Made by a program: the position numbers and the translations under genes
Shown here: positions 36,991 through 46,500 of the stretch, in pieces
How positions within the stretch are numbered: the first letter of the stretch is position 1
Layout of the letters: the number at the start of each line of letters is the position of its first letter
The notes under the pieces: model-generated
What the model saw: the letters and a program-made list of their open reading frames with translations, nothing else
Told to the model about the DNA's origin: nothing
Databases searched by the model: none
Source: Gymnodinialimonas ceratoperidinii
Lineage (GTDB): Bacteria; Pseudomonadota; Alphaproteobacteria; Rhodobacterales; Rhodobacteraceae
Direction: 5' to 3'
DNA length: 64,000 nucleotides
Assembly: GCF_019297855.1 (NCBI RefSeq)
Contig: NZ_CP079194.1
Span: 124,001-188,000, forward strand

Positions 36991-39386
36991 AACAGGAAAT
37001 CCTGCACGTCGAGGTCGAGCAGGGAGACGTCCTGCAACAGGATCGAGCTTCCTCCCCCGGTGTCGATCAGAACATCCGCCCCCTTCTGAACGGACGCCGT
37101 CAGCACATCAGCATAGCTGTTCATCGTCGCAAGCTCCGTGAACACCAGCTTCTCGGCATCATTCCCGGCATCGAAGTCGAGGATCACATCGTCGCCGTGG
37201 CCATCGTCGAAATGGAACCTGTCGGCGTTGAAGTTGCCCTCCATCGTGTCGTTCCCCGCGCCGCCGATAAGCGTATCAAACCCGCCGCCACCCACGAGCG
37301 AGTCATTGCCCGCACCGCCATCGACAAAATCCGCCTGGTATCCGGCGCGCACCAGATCATCGCCCGCGCCGCCGTAAATCGTGTCCTCGTGGTTGGCCCC
37401 GAACAGGCGATCGCTCCCGTCGCCCCCCACGACCAAATCGTCGCCATTGCCGCCGCGTACCACGTCGTTGCCGTGCTCTCCATAAAGGGTGTCATCGCTG
37501 TTATCGCCCAGGATGATGTCGCGTTCGTTGCCGCCGTAGATCAGGTCTTCGCCCTGCTGCCCCCGGATCGTATCGACGCCCGCGCCGCCGTGGATCGTGT
37601 CCGCCTGATTGCCGCCCCAGATCTCGTCGCGACCGCTGCCGCCGTAGATCAGATCGTCGCCGTCACCGCCCTCGACGTAGTCGCTGCCGTCCCCGAGCGA
37701 CAGCGTATCGCGGCCCCCGTCACCGCTGACCACATCGTTGCCACGCCCGGCGTTGACGTAATCGTCGCCGGACAGGCCGGTGACCGTATCCGCCCCGTCG
37801 CCGGCATCCACCGCGTCGTTGATCGCTGTGCCTGCGATGGCATCGTCACCGCTGTTGCCGCCATAGAGCGAGAAATCCGGCACCCGGTCGGCTGTCTTCA
37901 GGATCGCGGCGTGAACCTGCGTGAAGCTCAGCGTCTGACCACTGCGCGAGAACACCTCCAACGTCTCGCCGCGCCAATCGAGAACCGCGCCCTGCGCCGT
38001 CGCCGTATAGCCGATCTGCGCCGCATCGTAGAGCATCGGCCAGGCTGAGAGGTCGATCCGGTCCACACCGGCCTGAAAATCCTCGATCACGTCGTGGGTG
38101 AAATCAGACCGCATCACGAAGATATCCGCACCATTGCCCCCGTGCAGCGTATCGACGCCGAGGCCATCCTCCAGCACGTCATCGCCGGCACCGCCGGTCA
38201 GGCTGTCCGCCCCCGCGCCGCCGATCAGCACATCGTCGAGCGCGCCGCCCGCGAGGCTGCCGCCACCATGGCTCACCGCGACCATCATCCCCTGATCCGC
38301 AACGTCCAGCGTGATCTCGGTCACCCCGCCCTGCATCTCGGAGGCCACGAAGATATGCAGGCTGTCGCTCTCGACGGCGGCGGCGATGGACGAGATGTTC
38401 TGCAACCCCGCATCCCCCGACAGCGTGCCCAGAAGCTGCAACCGACCGTGCGGCAGCATCACGAAAAGCGTCACGCCATCATCGCCACCGCCCGCGATGA
38501 CGTAGTGGCGGCCGCCGGTCTCCACGACCTCGAGGGTCTGCACATTGCCAAAATGCGTATCCGCCGTGTCGATCACGTGGTCCGTGGCCACAAGGCTGCC
38601 GTCTTGCGCCACTTCCATCACGGTGATTGCGCCGGATTGCCCCTGCCCGTCGGAGGGCGCCGAGGCCAGAACAACGAAGCTGCGCCCGCCCGTCTCGACC
38701 ATCTCCATGTCCGTTGGCGTCATCACGCCCAGACCCTCGTTCACCCCGGCGTTGCCGGTGTTGACCAAGCTGTTCCCGTCGAGCCTGTAGGCGGATACCC
38801 CCCTCTCGGACTGGCTGACGCTGATGACGTAGTCGTTGCCCATGACATTGGCCGAGCCAATGGCCGTCACCTCGGCGGCGTAGGATGTGCTGGTGTCGCT
38901 CACCTGCATCGCTTGTGACAGCGCGCCGTTGCCGCCGATGGTGTAAGCGTGGATCGAGCCGCCGCCCGCGTCCGCCATGTAGAGGGTCTGCTGGTCGGTC
39001 TGCGTGACCTCCAGCAACTGCGTCATTGAAGAGTTCACGCCCGACATCTGCAGCGCGCTCCCCAAGCTGCCGTCCGCGTTCACGTCGTAGAGGTGCAATT
39101 GCTCCGCGCCCGAGCCCGCCACCGCGATGCACAGCGCGCCGTTGACCTCCATCAACGACAACTCGGCCAGCGCCGCCTCCGCCCATGCCGGGTCATAAAG
39201 CGCCGTATCCCGAAGGCTGACAGAGCCAGCCCCGTCCAAGGCAAAGGCCGATACGCCGCCATTCCGACCCGAGCTTGCATAGAGCACGGACAGGCCGTTC
39301 TGCTCGACCACCATCAGGTCGGCGATGCCGATGTCCAGCGCGGAGACGCCCGTTTGAAACTGCCCGTTGATGACCATCTGCGCCAT
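36987..39386 (-). CDS. RTX (hemolysin-type Ca-binding) protein with N-terminal propeller
   Basis: 799 residues. Residues about 1-370 look like a beta-propeller (lactonase or PQQ-like repeats: DGSLGSALQMSGV, NGALSQAMQVSDT). From about 375 come GGxGxDxLxGG nonapeptide repeats (for example GGAGADSLTGGAGDDVL, again densely at 510-760), which bind Ca and fold after type I secretion. There is no Sec signal; the C-terminus (LLQDVSLLDLDVQDFLF) is the likely T1SS signal. No T1SS genes are adjacent. It probably sits on the cell surface or in the matrix. Confidence 0.92.
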   Translation of the reverse strand: MAQMVINGQFQTGVSALDIGIADLMVVEQNGLSVLYASSGRNGGVSAFALDGAGSVSLRDTALYDPAWAEAALAELSLMEVNGALCIAVAGSGAEQLHLYDVNADGSLGSALQMSGVNSSMTQLLEVTQTDQQTLYMADAGGGSIHAYTIGGNGALSQAMQVSDTSTSYAAEVTAIGSANVMGNDYVISVSQSERGVSAYRLDGNSLVNTGNAGVNEGLGVMTPTDMEMVETGGRSFVVLASAPSDGQGQSGAITVMEVAQDGSLVATDHVIDTADTHFGNVQTLEVVETGGRHYVIAGGGDDGVTLFVMLPHGRLQLLGTLSGDAGLQNISSIAAAVESDSLHIFVASEMQGGVTEITLDVADQGMMVAVSHGGGSLAGGALDDVLIGGAGADSLTGGAGDDVLEDGLGVDTLHGGNGADIFVMRSDFTHDVIEDFQAGVDRIDLSAWPMLYDAAQIGYTATAQGAVLDWRGETLEVFSRSGQTLSFTQVHAAILKTADRVPDFSLYGGNSGDDAIAGTAINDAVDAGDGADTVTGLSGDDYVNAGRGNDVVSGDGGRDTLSLGDGSDYVEGGDGDDLIYGGSGRDEIWGGNQADTIHGGAGVDTIRGQQGEDLIYGGNERDIILGDNSDDTLYGEHGNDVVRGGNGDDLVVGGDGSDRLFGANHEDTIYGGAGDDLVRAGYQADFVDGGAGNDSLVGGGGFDTLIGGAGNDTMEGNFNADRFHFDDGHGDDVILDFDAGNDAEKLVFTELATMNSYADVLTASVQKGADVLIDTGGGSSILLQDVSLLDLDVQDFLF

Positions 39387-39523
39387 GACGCACCCGCCTT
39401 TTCCGTGTGGTTGGGGTGCTCATATGGCGGGGAAGGCGCGCCAAGCTGGCGCCGTTTTATGGCGCGGCAGTGGCAAATAGAGAGACTTTTGAGGGGTTCG
39501 ATTAAGGTTCAGTGTGGCCCAAT

Positions 39524-40180
39524 TCAGGCGCTCATGCTTGCCTTGTGCAGGGCGATCGCCTCATCCAGATCATCGAAATAGCGCATTCGGCCCCGCTCCA
39601 GCACCAGCGCGGCATCGCAATACTCGCGCAGTTCACCGAGGTTGTGATTCACCATGATCGCGCCGGACCGCTCCATCCGGGCCGCGAACATAGCTTTCGA
39701 CTTCTCGCGGAATCCCGCGTCACCGGCGGCGGTGACTTCATCGACGAGGTAGGTGTCAAACTCGATCCCCATCGACAGGCCAAAGGTCAGACGCGACCGC
39801 ATGCCCGACGAATAGGTGCGCACCGGCATGTTGAAATGCGCCCCCAATTCCGCGAAGCCGCGCACGAAATCCGTTAGCTCTCGGGTGTCGACGCCGTAGA
39901 CCCGCGCGATGAAGCGGGTGTTCTGCGCGCCGGTCAGCTCCGGGTGAAACGAGCCCGCAAAGCCCACCGGCCAGGAGATCGTGCCGTCCGACACCACCCG
40001 GCCGTGGTCAGGCTTCATGTTGCCGGCGATGATCTGCATCAGCGTCGACTTCCCGGCGCCATTGCGGCCGAGCAGCGCGAGGGACCGACCCGTCGGGAGC
40101 GTCAGGTTCAAATTGTCGATCACGACACGCCTTTGACCCGCGACGCGAAAGCTCTTTGTCAGGTTCTCGAACCGTATCAT
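39524..40180 (-). CDS. kpsT: Capsule polysaccharide exporter ATP-binding protein
   Basis: A 218-residue ABC ATPase of the KpsT (ABC-2) family that powers export of group 2-type capsule or related glycans across the inner membrane. Walker A GRNGAGKST (38-46) and the signature TYSSGMRSRLTFGLS are intact, and the Walker B region is FDTYLVDEVTAAGD. It lies 8 bases from kpsE on the same strand; kpsM is divergent. Confidence 0.9.
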   Translation of the reverse strand: MIRFENLTKSFRVAGQRRVVIDNLNLTLPTGRSLALLGRNGAGKSTLMQIIAGNMKPDHGRVVSDGTISWPVGFAGSFHPELTGAQNTRFIARVYGVDTRELTDFVRGFAELGAHFNMPVRTYSSGMRSRLTFGLSMGIEFDTYLVDEVTAAGDAGFREKSKAMFAARMERSGAIMVNHNLGELREYCDAALVLERGRMRYFDDLDEAIALHKASMSA

Positions 40181-40187
40181 GGGCCGC

Positions 40188-41387
40188 CTACTGCCGGTCG
40201 CGGATCGAATAATAGATCAGCGCGAGGATCGCCCATCCGAGCAGGAGGAACAGCGTCGCGAGGCTCAGGATGACCTCTCGCCTCGGAAACTCCGCCATTT
40301 CCGGGTAGGTCGGTTGTATGAAAACCGCCAGGTATCGGCTCTGGCGGGTGGCGTTGACGCGGGCCAGATCAAGTGCGGTGAGCGCCGCGCGATAGCTTTC
40401 TTCCGCGAATTCCCGGTCGACGACGAGCCCCTCGTATTCCGCGATCAGGGTTGGATAATCCTCTCCCCCCACCTGCGCGTCCGCCTCGGTGAAATTCTGC
40501 CGCTCCGTCGCGATGCGCGCGCGGATCACGTCGATGCGCTGCGTGGATTGGCGCAGGCGCGGATCGTTCGGGTTGCCGGTATTCTCGGACAGAAGGTCAT
40601 TCTCGACCAAGGCTTCCGCAAGTTGCTGTTGCAGGGTGTTGAGCACCCCCATCCGGCCTTGCAGGTCGCTTTCGGGGTCGACGATCTGGGTGCGGGTTCG
40701 AAAACGCGTCAGGGCCTCCCGCGCCGTCCGCAGCCGTGTCAGGGCGTCCTGCAGATCCTGCTCGGCGAACCGCATGGCATCCTCTCGCGCGGTGCTGTTG
40801 AGCGCGTTCACAAGGTTCTGGCTTTCCTCGATGATCGCCCGCCCGATGGCTTGGGACATCTCCGGATCAAATGCCAGAACGCGCAGTTCCAGCAGGCCCG
40901 AAGATTGGCTGTAACTGATCCGCACGACCTGCTGCCAATAGTCGAGCAACCCCTCGATCGTGGCCCTCGGGTCGAGCGAAAAGACCGGGTCGTCGCGGTA
41001 GCGCGCCCCATAATGCCTCACGAGATCGAGCCTCTCGTCGAGCCGCTGCACCAGCTCCTGGCTGACGATATATTCATACAGGATGTCTGCATCCGCCTGC
41101 CCGCCGCCGCCGGTGGTGAAAGCCGCGAGCCCGCCGAGCATGTCCGTCGCGGCACCGGATTCGTTCTGCCGAACCGTGAATCCGGTGGTGGAGGCGTATT
41201 GATCCACCGCCACCCTGTAGAGGTAGAACCCCACCGCCCCCAGTGGCGCGAGCACCAGCAGGGCGAAGGAGAGCACAAGCCCCCAGTGACGCCGCCGCAT
41301 CCGCGCGCGACCGGCCGGCACCGTGTTGACCCGCAGCCGCCGCTCGGCGCGTCTTGGGGGATCGAGGGTGATGGCCGCCTGTATCAA
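40188..41387 (-). CDS. kpsE: Capsule polysaccharide export inner-membrane protein (KpsE/Wzz-like)
   Basis: About 399 residues. Transmembrane helices lie near the N-terminus (HWGLVLSFALLVLAPLGAV) and at the C-terminus (ILSLATLFLLLGWAILALI), with a long periplasmic coiled-coil part between them, the standard KpsE/PCP layout. The text DQYASTTGFTVRQ is typical of the Rhodobacterales form. The start is uncertain: TTG 41387, with GAGG 11 bases before it, was preferred to GTG 41534. It is divergent from kpsM. Confidence 0.85.
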   Translation of the reverse strand: MIQAAITLDPPRRAERRLRVNTVPAGRARMRRRHWGLVLSFALLVLAPLGAVGFYLYRVAVDQYASTTGFTVRQNESGAATDMLGGLAAFTTGGGGQADADILYEYIVSQELVQRLDERLDLVRHYGARYRDDPVFSLDPRATIEGLLDYWQQVVRISYSQSSGLLELRVLAFDPEMSQAIGRAIIEESQNLVNALNSTAREDAMRFAEQDLQDALTRLRTAREALTRFRTRTQIVDPESDLQGRMGVLNTLQQQLAEALVENDLLSENTGNPNDPRLRQSTQRIDVIRARIATERQNFTEADAQVGGEDYPTLIAEYEGLVVDREFAEESYRAALTALDLARVNATRQSRYLAVFIQPTYPEMAEFPRREVILSLATLFLLLGWAILALIYYSIRDRQ

Positions 41388-41486
41388 TGGTTTGGAAACC
41401 TCGCTGTGATCTAACTCGGCAGGACCCCTGCCGAGGCGCCTGCCGGACGTGGCAAACCCGGTATACGCAGCAAGTTTTAAGAAAGA

Positions 41487-42335
41487 ATGAGTAGCCTCGT
41501 GGTTTCCGACACGCTCTCGCCACCCAATACGCACACCCCATCAGCCGTGGGCCGCGCACGATCGCGCGCCACCAGCCTCGCGTCGCTCCGCGCCATCGTG
41601 GCGCTCATGCTGCGTGAGATGTCGACGCGCTATGGCCGGTCTCCCGGGGGCTATGTCTGGGCGTTCGTCGAACCGGTCGGCGCGCTGCTGGTCATGTCCT
41701 TCGTGTTCTCGCTGCTGATCCGCAGCCCCTCCTTGGGCAATTCATTCCTGCTGTTCTACACCACCGGCTACCTGCCGTTCCTGCTCTACAGCCTGACCCT
41801 GACCTCGGTGATGCATGCGCTGAATTTCTCGCGGCCGCTGCTGCTGTACCCGGCCGTCAACTGGATCGACGCGATCCTCGCGCGGTTCATCCTCAACACG
41901 CTGACCAGCGTGGCGATCACCAGCATCGTGCTTGTCGGCATTCTGGAGTTCACGGACACGACCGCCGTTCTGGCGGTGGGGCACATGGTGTCCTCCCTCG
42001 CGCTGGCCGCCCTGCTCGGGCTCGGGCACGGCACGCTCAACTGCGCACTCTGCGGCCTGTTTCCCGTCTATGTGCAATTCTGGAGCATCGCGTCACGACC
42101 GCTCCTGATCGCGGCAGGCGTCTTCTTTCTTTACGAGGATTTGCCGGCGAACCTGCAGAATGTGCTGGACTGGACCCCGTGGATCCACGTCACCGCGATG
42201 TTCCGGCAAGGGGTCTATCCCACCTACGCGCCGGATTTCATCTCACTGCCACTCCTGATGGCATGGGCGCTCGTGCCGCTGATGTTCGGGCTGCTGCTAC
42301 TCCGCCGCCACCGCCAACGGATCCTGATGCAGTAG
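41487..42335 (+). CDS. kpsM: Capsule polysaccharide export permease
   Basis: 282 residues with about six hydrophobic segments of the ABC-2 permease fold (LREMSTRYGRSPGGYVWAF at the N-terminus; RPLLIAAGVFFLYEDLP later). It partners KpsT in exporting capsular or related polysaccharide. It is read away from kpsE and kpsT, which is unusual, since these genes are commonly co-directional. kpsD, kpsC and kpsS are not in the window. Confidence 0.9.
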   Translation: MSSLVVSDTLSPPNTHTPSAVGRARSRATSLASLRAIVALMLREMSTRYGRSPGGYVWAFVEPVGALLVMSFVFSLLIRSPSLGNSFLLFYTTGYLPFLLYSLTLTSVMHALNFSRPLLLYPAVNWIDAILARFILNTLTSVAITSIVLVGILEFTDTTAVLAVGHMVSSLALAALLGLGHGTLNCALCGLFPVYVQFWSIASRPLLIAAGVFFLYEDLPANLQNVLDWTPWIHVTAMFRQGVYPTYAPDFISLPLLMAWALVPLMFGLLLLRRHRQRILMQ

Positions 42336-42356
42336 AACAGGCCGCGAGCCTCGGCT

Positions 42357-42824
42357 TCAAACGCGGTGATACGGGCTTCCGGCAAGGATGGAAGCCGCGC
42401 GGTACAATTGCTCGCACAGCATCACCCGCGCCAGCATATGCGGCCAGACCATCTTGCCAAAGGATATGGCCAACCCGGCCTCCGCCCGCAACAATGGGTC
42501 GATCCCATCCGCGCCGCCGATCACCAGTGCCAGATCGCCGATCCCGCGGTCGCGCTGCGCGCCCAACCGATCGGCAAAGGCCGGAGAGGTCATGACCTCT
42601 CCCCTCTCATCCATCACCCAGAAGGCCGCGCCGGGCAGCCGCGCGCGGATCAACTCCGCCTCCGCCGCCATGCCGCCGCCCTTCCGATCCTCGACCTCAA
42701 CCACCTGCCCGAGCGAAAGCCCGAGGCCCCGGCCCGTCTTGTCGAATCTTCGCAGGTAATCGTCGATCAGAGTCTTCTCGGGCCCGCCCTTGAGGCGGCC
42801 CACGACGCACAGATGGACCTTCAG
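42357..42824 (-). CDS. rlmH: 23S rRNA (pseudouridine1915-N3)-methyltransferase
   Basis: 155 residues if the start is the CTG at 42824 that overlaps the rsfS stop. This yields (M)KVHLCVVGRLKGGPEKTLIDD, the canonical family N-terminus. RlmH methylates pseudouridine 1915 in helix 69 of the 23S rRNA. The AdoMet trefoil-knot motif FVIGGADG-like (LVIGGADGIDP) is intact and the C-terminus LAGSPYHRV is conserved. No ATG or GTG lies near the canonical start; an upstream GTG at 42872 gives an extra N-terminal segment. Confidence 0.9.
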   Translation of the reverse strand: MKVHLCVVGRLKGGPEKTLIDDYLRRFDKTGRGLGLSLGQVVEVEDRKGGGMAAEAELIRARLPGAAFWVMDERGEVMTSPAFADRLGAQRDRGIGDLALVIGGADGIDPLLRAEAGLAISFGKMVWPHMLARVMLCEQLYRAASILAGSPYHRV

Positions 42825-43279
42825 CCTTCCGACCCTGACGAAGCCGCAGCTTCGGGCGCATCGGGCTGCCACATCTTCTCGAGTTGGTAGAACTCGCGCA
42901 CTTCCGGGCGGAAGATGTGCACGACGACGTCGGCCGTGTCGATCAAGACCCAGTCGCCGGTGTCCTTGCCTTCGATCTTCGCATACAGGCCAAAGTCCTG
43001 CTTCAGCTTGTCGACCAACTTTTCCGCCATGGCCGAGACCTGACGGGTCGAGCGGCCAGAAGCCACGACCATGTAATCGCCAATCGAAGATTTTCCGCGC
43101 AGATCGATCTGCACGACATCTTCGGCTTTGTCGTCATCAAGGGATTTCAAAATGCGCTCCAACAGCTCTTCGCTGCTGTAAGCGGTTTTTTTCCGCGCGC
43201 CAGTGGTGCTGGTCTGCGCTGTGGCGGCAGAGGTCTGGGCCCCTGCTTGGTGAAGTCCGGTCAGGACTCTATCCTCCAT
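42821..43279 (-). CDS. rsfS: Ribosomal silencing factor RsfS
   Basis: A 152-residue DUF143-family protein that binds uL14 and blocks 50S-30S joining in slow growth. The core strings KAEDVVQIDLRGKSSIGDYMVVASGRS and WVLIDTADVVVHIFRPEVREFY are diagnostic. The N-terminal 35 residues are a variable, probably disordered extension. The ATG at 43279 was chosen. Directly followed by rlmH, a pair found in many bacteria. A good promoter lies upstream. Confidence 0.94.
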   Translation of the reverse strand: MEDRVLTGLHQAGAQTSAATAQTSTTGARKKTAYSSEELLERILKSLDDDKAEDVVQIDLRGKSSIGDYMVVASGRSTRQVSAMAEKLVDKLKQDFGLYAKIEGKDTGDWVLIDTADVVVHIFRPEVREFYQLEKMWQPDAPEAAASSGSEG

Positions 43280-43318
43280 TGCAATGCGCCTGATGAACCC
43301 CGACGCCGGGCATACTCT

Positions 43319-43347
43319 ATAATAACATCGCGCAACCGCGTTCTCAA
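43319..43347 (-). promoter_or_regulatory. Sigma70-type promoter of rsfS-rlmH
   Basis: On the minus strand, TTGAGA (43342-43347) and TATTAT (43319-43324), separated by 17 bases. It lies about 40 bases before the rsfS start. Confidence 0.6.
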
Positions 43348-43527
43348 CCACGGCTTACGTAGCGTCGCCTTGGCTGTTGCATTCTGTTCGAGGCGCGGTG
43401 CCTTTGACGGCATCGGACGGGCGGGAACCCGTCCAGTATCCCGGCGCAAAACCCATCATAGATTTGGGGTAAAATCACATATCTTGGGGATAACCCGCCC
43501 ATACCCACGATATGCGGCCCCTCCACG

Positions 43528-43558
43528 TTGACTCGCCCCGCGCCCCTTCGCGTAGACT
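43528..43558 (+). promoter_or_regulatory. Candidate promoter of smc, overlapping a GANTC site
   Basis: TTGACT (43528-43533) and TAGACT (43553-43558), with a 19-base spacer, about 40 bases before the smc start. A GANTC site (GACTC, 43530-43534) overlaps the -35, so methylation by CcrM could modulate it. The spacer is longer than ideal. The 318 bases between rsfS and smc hold no supported gene. Confidence 0.4.
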
Positions 43559-43597
43559 GGGGGGAAGCAGAATCGCCATCGGAAAGAGGCAGTACAG

Positions 43598-46500
43598 GTG
43601 CGTTTCACGAAGCTCAGACTCAATGGATTCAAGTCTTTCGTCGATCCCACGGATCTCGTGATCGCCGATGGCCTTACGGGCGTGGTCGGGCCGAACGGCT
43701 GCGGAAAATCCAATCTTCTCGAAGCCTTACGGTGGGTGATGGGTGAAAACCGCCCCACCGCGATGCGCGGCTCGGGGATGGAGGATGTGATCTTCGGCGG
43801 TGCCGCCACACGCAACGCGCGAAACTTCGCCGAGGTCTCGCTCCAGATCGACAATACCGACCGCCTCGCGCCCGCCGGCTTCAACGATGAAGACCAGATC
43901 GACATCATCCGCCGCATCACGCGTGACGCCGGAAGTGCCTATAAACTCAACGGAAAAGACGTCCGCGCCCGCGACGTCTCGATGCTGTTCGCCGATGCCT
44001 CCACCGGCGCGCACAGCCCCGCATTGGTGCGTCAGGGCCAGATTTCCGAGCTGATCAACGCGCGGCCCAAGGCCCGCCGCCGGGTATTGGAAGAGGCCGC
44101 CGGCATCTCCGGCCTCTACCAGCGGCGCCACGAGGCAGAGCTGAAACTGAAGGGCGCCGAGGCCAATCTGGCCCGCACCGATGACGTTCTCGAGCAGTTG
44201 AGCGGCCAGATCACCACCTTGGCGCGACAGGCAAAACAGGCTTCGCGCTACCGCGAGATCGGATCGGAACTGCGTCTGGCCGAGGGGATGTTGCTCTTCG
44301 TCCGCTGGCGCGATGCCGACGCCGCCCGGTTGCGCGCGGAAGAGGCGTTGCGCGCGGGTCTCGCCTCGGCAGCCCAGGCCGAAGCCGCCGCGATGGAGGC
44401 CGTGCGCGCCCGTGAAGCCGCGGAAGAAGCGCTGCCGCCCCTGCGCGAGGAAGACACCGTCGCGGCCGCAATCCTGCAGCGGTTGATGGTCGAACGAGAC
44501 AGCCTGCAAGCCGAGGCCGACCGCGCCGCCGCGGCGGTCGAGACCCTGAGCAACCGCATCACTCAGATCGACAAGGACCGGGAGCGTGAAGAGGCCCTGA
44601 ACGCCGACGCGGGCGAAACCGTTGCCCGGCTGCAAGACGAGCGCGCCGATTTGCAGCGCACCCAGAAGAGTCAGGACGCGCGCCTGAACGACGCCCGCGA
44701 TGCGGTGACGGATGCCCGCAGTGTTCTCGCCGGTCAGGAGGCGGAGCTCTCTGACCTGACGGAACAATCCGCCGCGCTCGCGGCCCGGTATCAGGCGATC
44801 GAGCGGCGGATGGGAGAGGCCGAAAAGGCCGTCACCCGCAACACCGCCGACGCGCAGGCCGCTGAAAAGGCGGCCCGTGATGCGGCGGACCGGTTGCAGA
44901 CCCTCAAGCGCGAAGCCGAGGATGCCGAGGCCGCCCTTGCGCGCGCCACGGACCTCGCCGCCCGCGCTGAAGAGACGCTGCTTGAGACTGAAGCGGCGCG
45001 CGCCGAGGTCCAGGTCAAAGAAACCGAAGCGCGCTCCGCCCGCTCGGAAGCCGAGGGCCGCGCCGGCACCTTGGAAGCCGAAGTCACTGCGCTCGCCCGC
45101 GTGTTGGAACGCGACAGGGGCGACGGCGATCAGGTGCTGGACGAGATCAAGGTCGCGCCCGGTTTCGAAGCCGCCATCGGCGCCGCTCTCTCCGACGATC
45201 TGAAGGCCGCCCGCGCGCCCGAGGCCGGCGCCACCGGCTGGACGGACCTGCCGGGCTACGACACCAGCGCCGCCCTCCCCGAGGGCGCGCAGCCTGCCGC
45301 CGAGGTCGCGCAGGCCCCGGCCGTTCTGGGGCGTCGCCTGTCGCAAGTCGGCATCATCGACGCCGCCGATGGCGCGCGTCTGCAACCCGAACTTCAGCCC
45401 GGCCAACGTCTTGTCAGCCGCGAGGGCGACCTCTGGCGGTGGGACGGTTTCGCCGTGGCCGCCGCCGACGCCGTCTCTACCGCCGCGCGGCGGCTGGAGC
45501 AGGCAAACCGGTTGTCTGAGCTGGAAGACGAGCGCCTGCGGGCCCGCGAAAAAGCCGACGCGGCGAAGGCTGCCCATGACACCTTGGCGCAACGGCTCGC
45601 GCAACTGACAGAGGCCGACAAGGCTGCCCGCGCCGCGCGCCGGGATGCGGAGACGCAGCTGAGCCAAGCCAGTCGCGCCGCCGCCCGCGCCGAGGCGGAT
45701 CAGAGCGTGCTCGACGGCAAGCTGGAGACCCTGCGCCTCACTGCGTCGCGTCACGCGGAAGAGGCCGACACCGCCCGTGCCGAGCTGACGCGGGCGCAGG
45801 ATGCCCGCGCCGAACTCGACGATCTCGACGCCGTGCGCGGTCGCCTGGCCGATGTGAAGACGACCGTGGAGGCCGCGCGGATGACGATGCTGGCCAAACG
45901 CGCCGCCTTCGACGAGGTGAAGCGCGACGGCGAAGATCGCGTGTCACGCATCGCCAAGATCGGCACTGAGATCACCAACTGGCAGAACCGCCTGACCAAT
46001 GCCGCCTCGCGTCTGGCAGAGCTCGAGAAACGCCGGGGTGAGGCCGAGACGGCCCTGATCGACGCGCGCCAGAAGCCCGGCGAGATCGCCATGCGGCGCG
46101 AGCAACTGGTGATCCAGATCGATGAGGCCGAGAGCCGCAAGGCCGCCTCCGCGCAAGCGCTTTCTGAAGGAGAGACCAATCTGCGGGCGGCCAGCGGTTC
46201 CGAGCGCGATACCGAGCGCGCCGCGTCCGAGGCCCGCGAGGCCCGCGCCGCTGCCGAAGCGCGCCGTGACGCCGCGATGGAAGCTGTGCAGGCCGCCGCG
46301 GACCGGATCTCGGAAGAGCAGGAACTGACGCCGGAAGCGCTGCGGGAAAGCCTCGGCGACCTGCCGGACCCGATGCCTTCGGCCGACCGGATCGAGCAGG
46401 ACGTGATGCGCCTGCGCCGTCAGCGAGACGCGCTTGGGGCGGTGAACCTGCGCGCCGAGGAGGACGCCCGCGAGGTGCGGGAGGAGCATGAAACGCTGGC

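Noticed and set aside
37100..38300. Regularly spaced short repeats resembling a CRISPR array
   Set aside because: They are codon repeats of the RTX nonapeptides (GGxGxDxLx), 27 bases apart, in one frame, with no unique spacers or cas genes.
43727..45754. A 675-codon minus-strand open frame opposite smc
   Set aside because: It is the complement of the SMC coiled coil, with biased Gly/Leu/Arg content and no family features.
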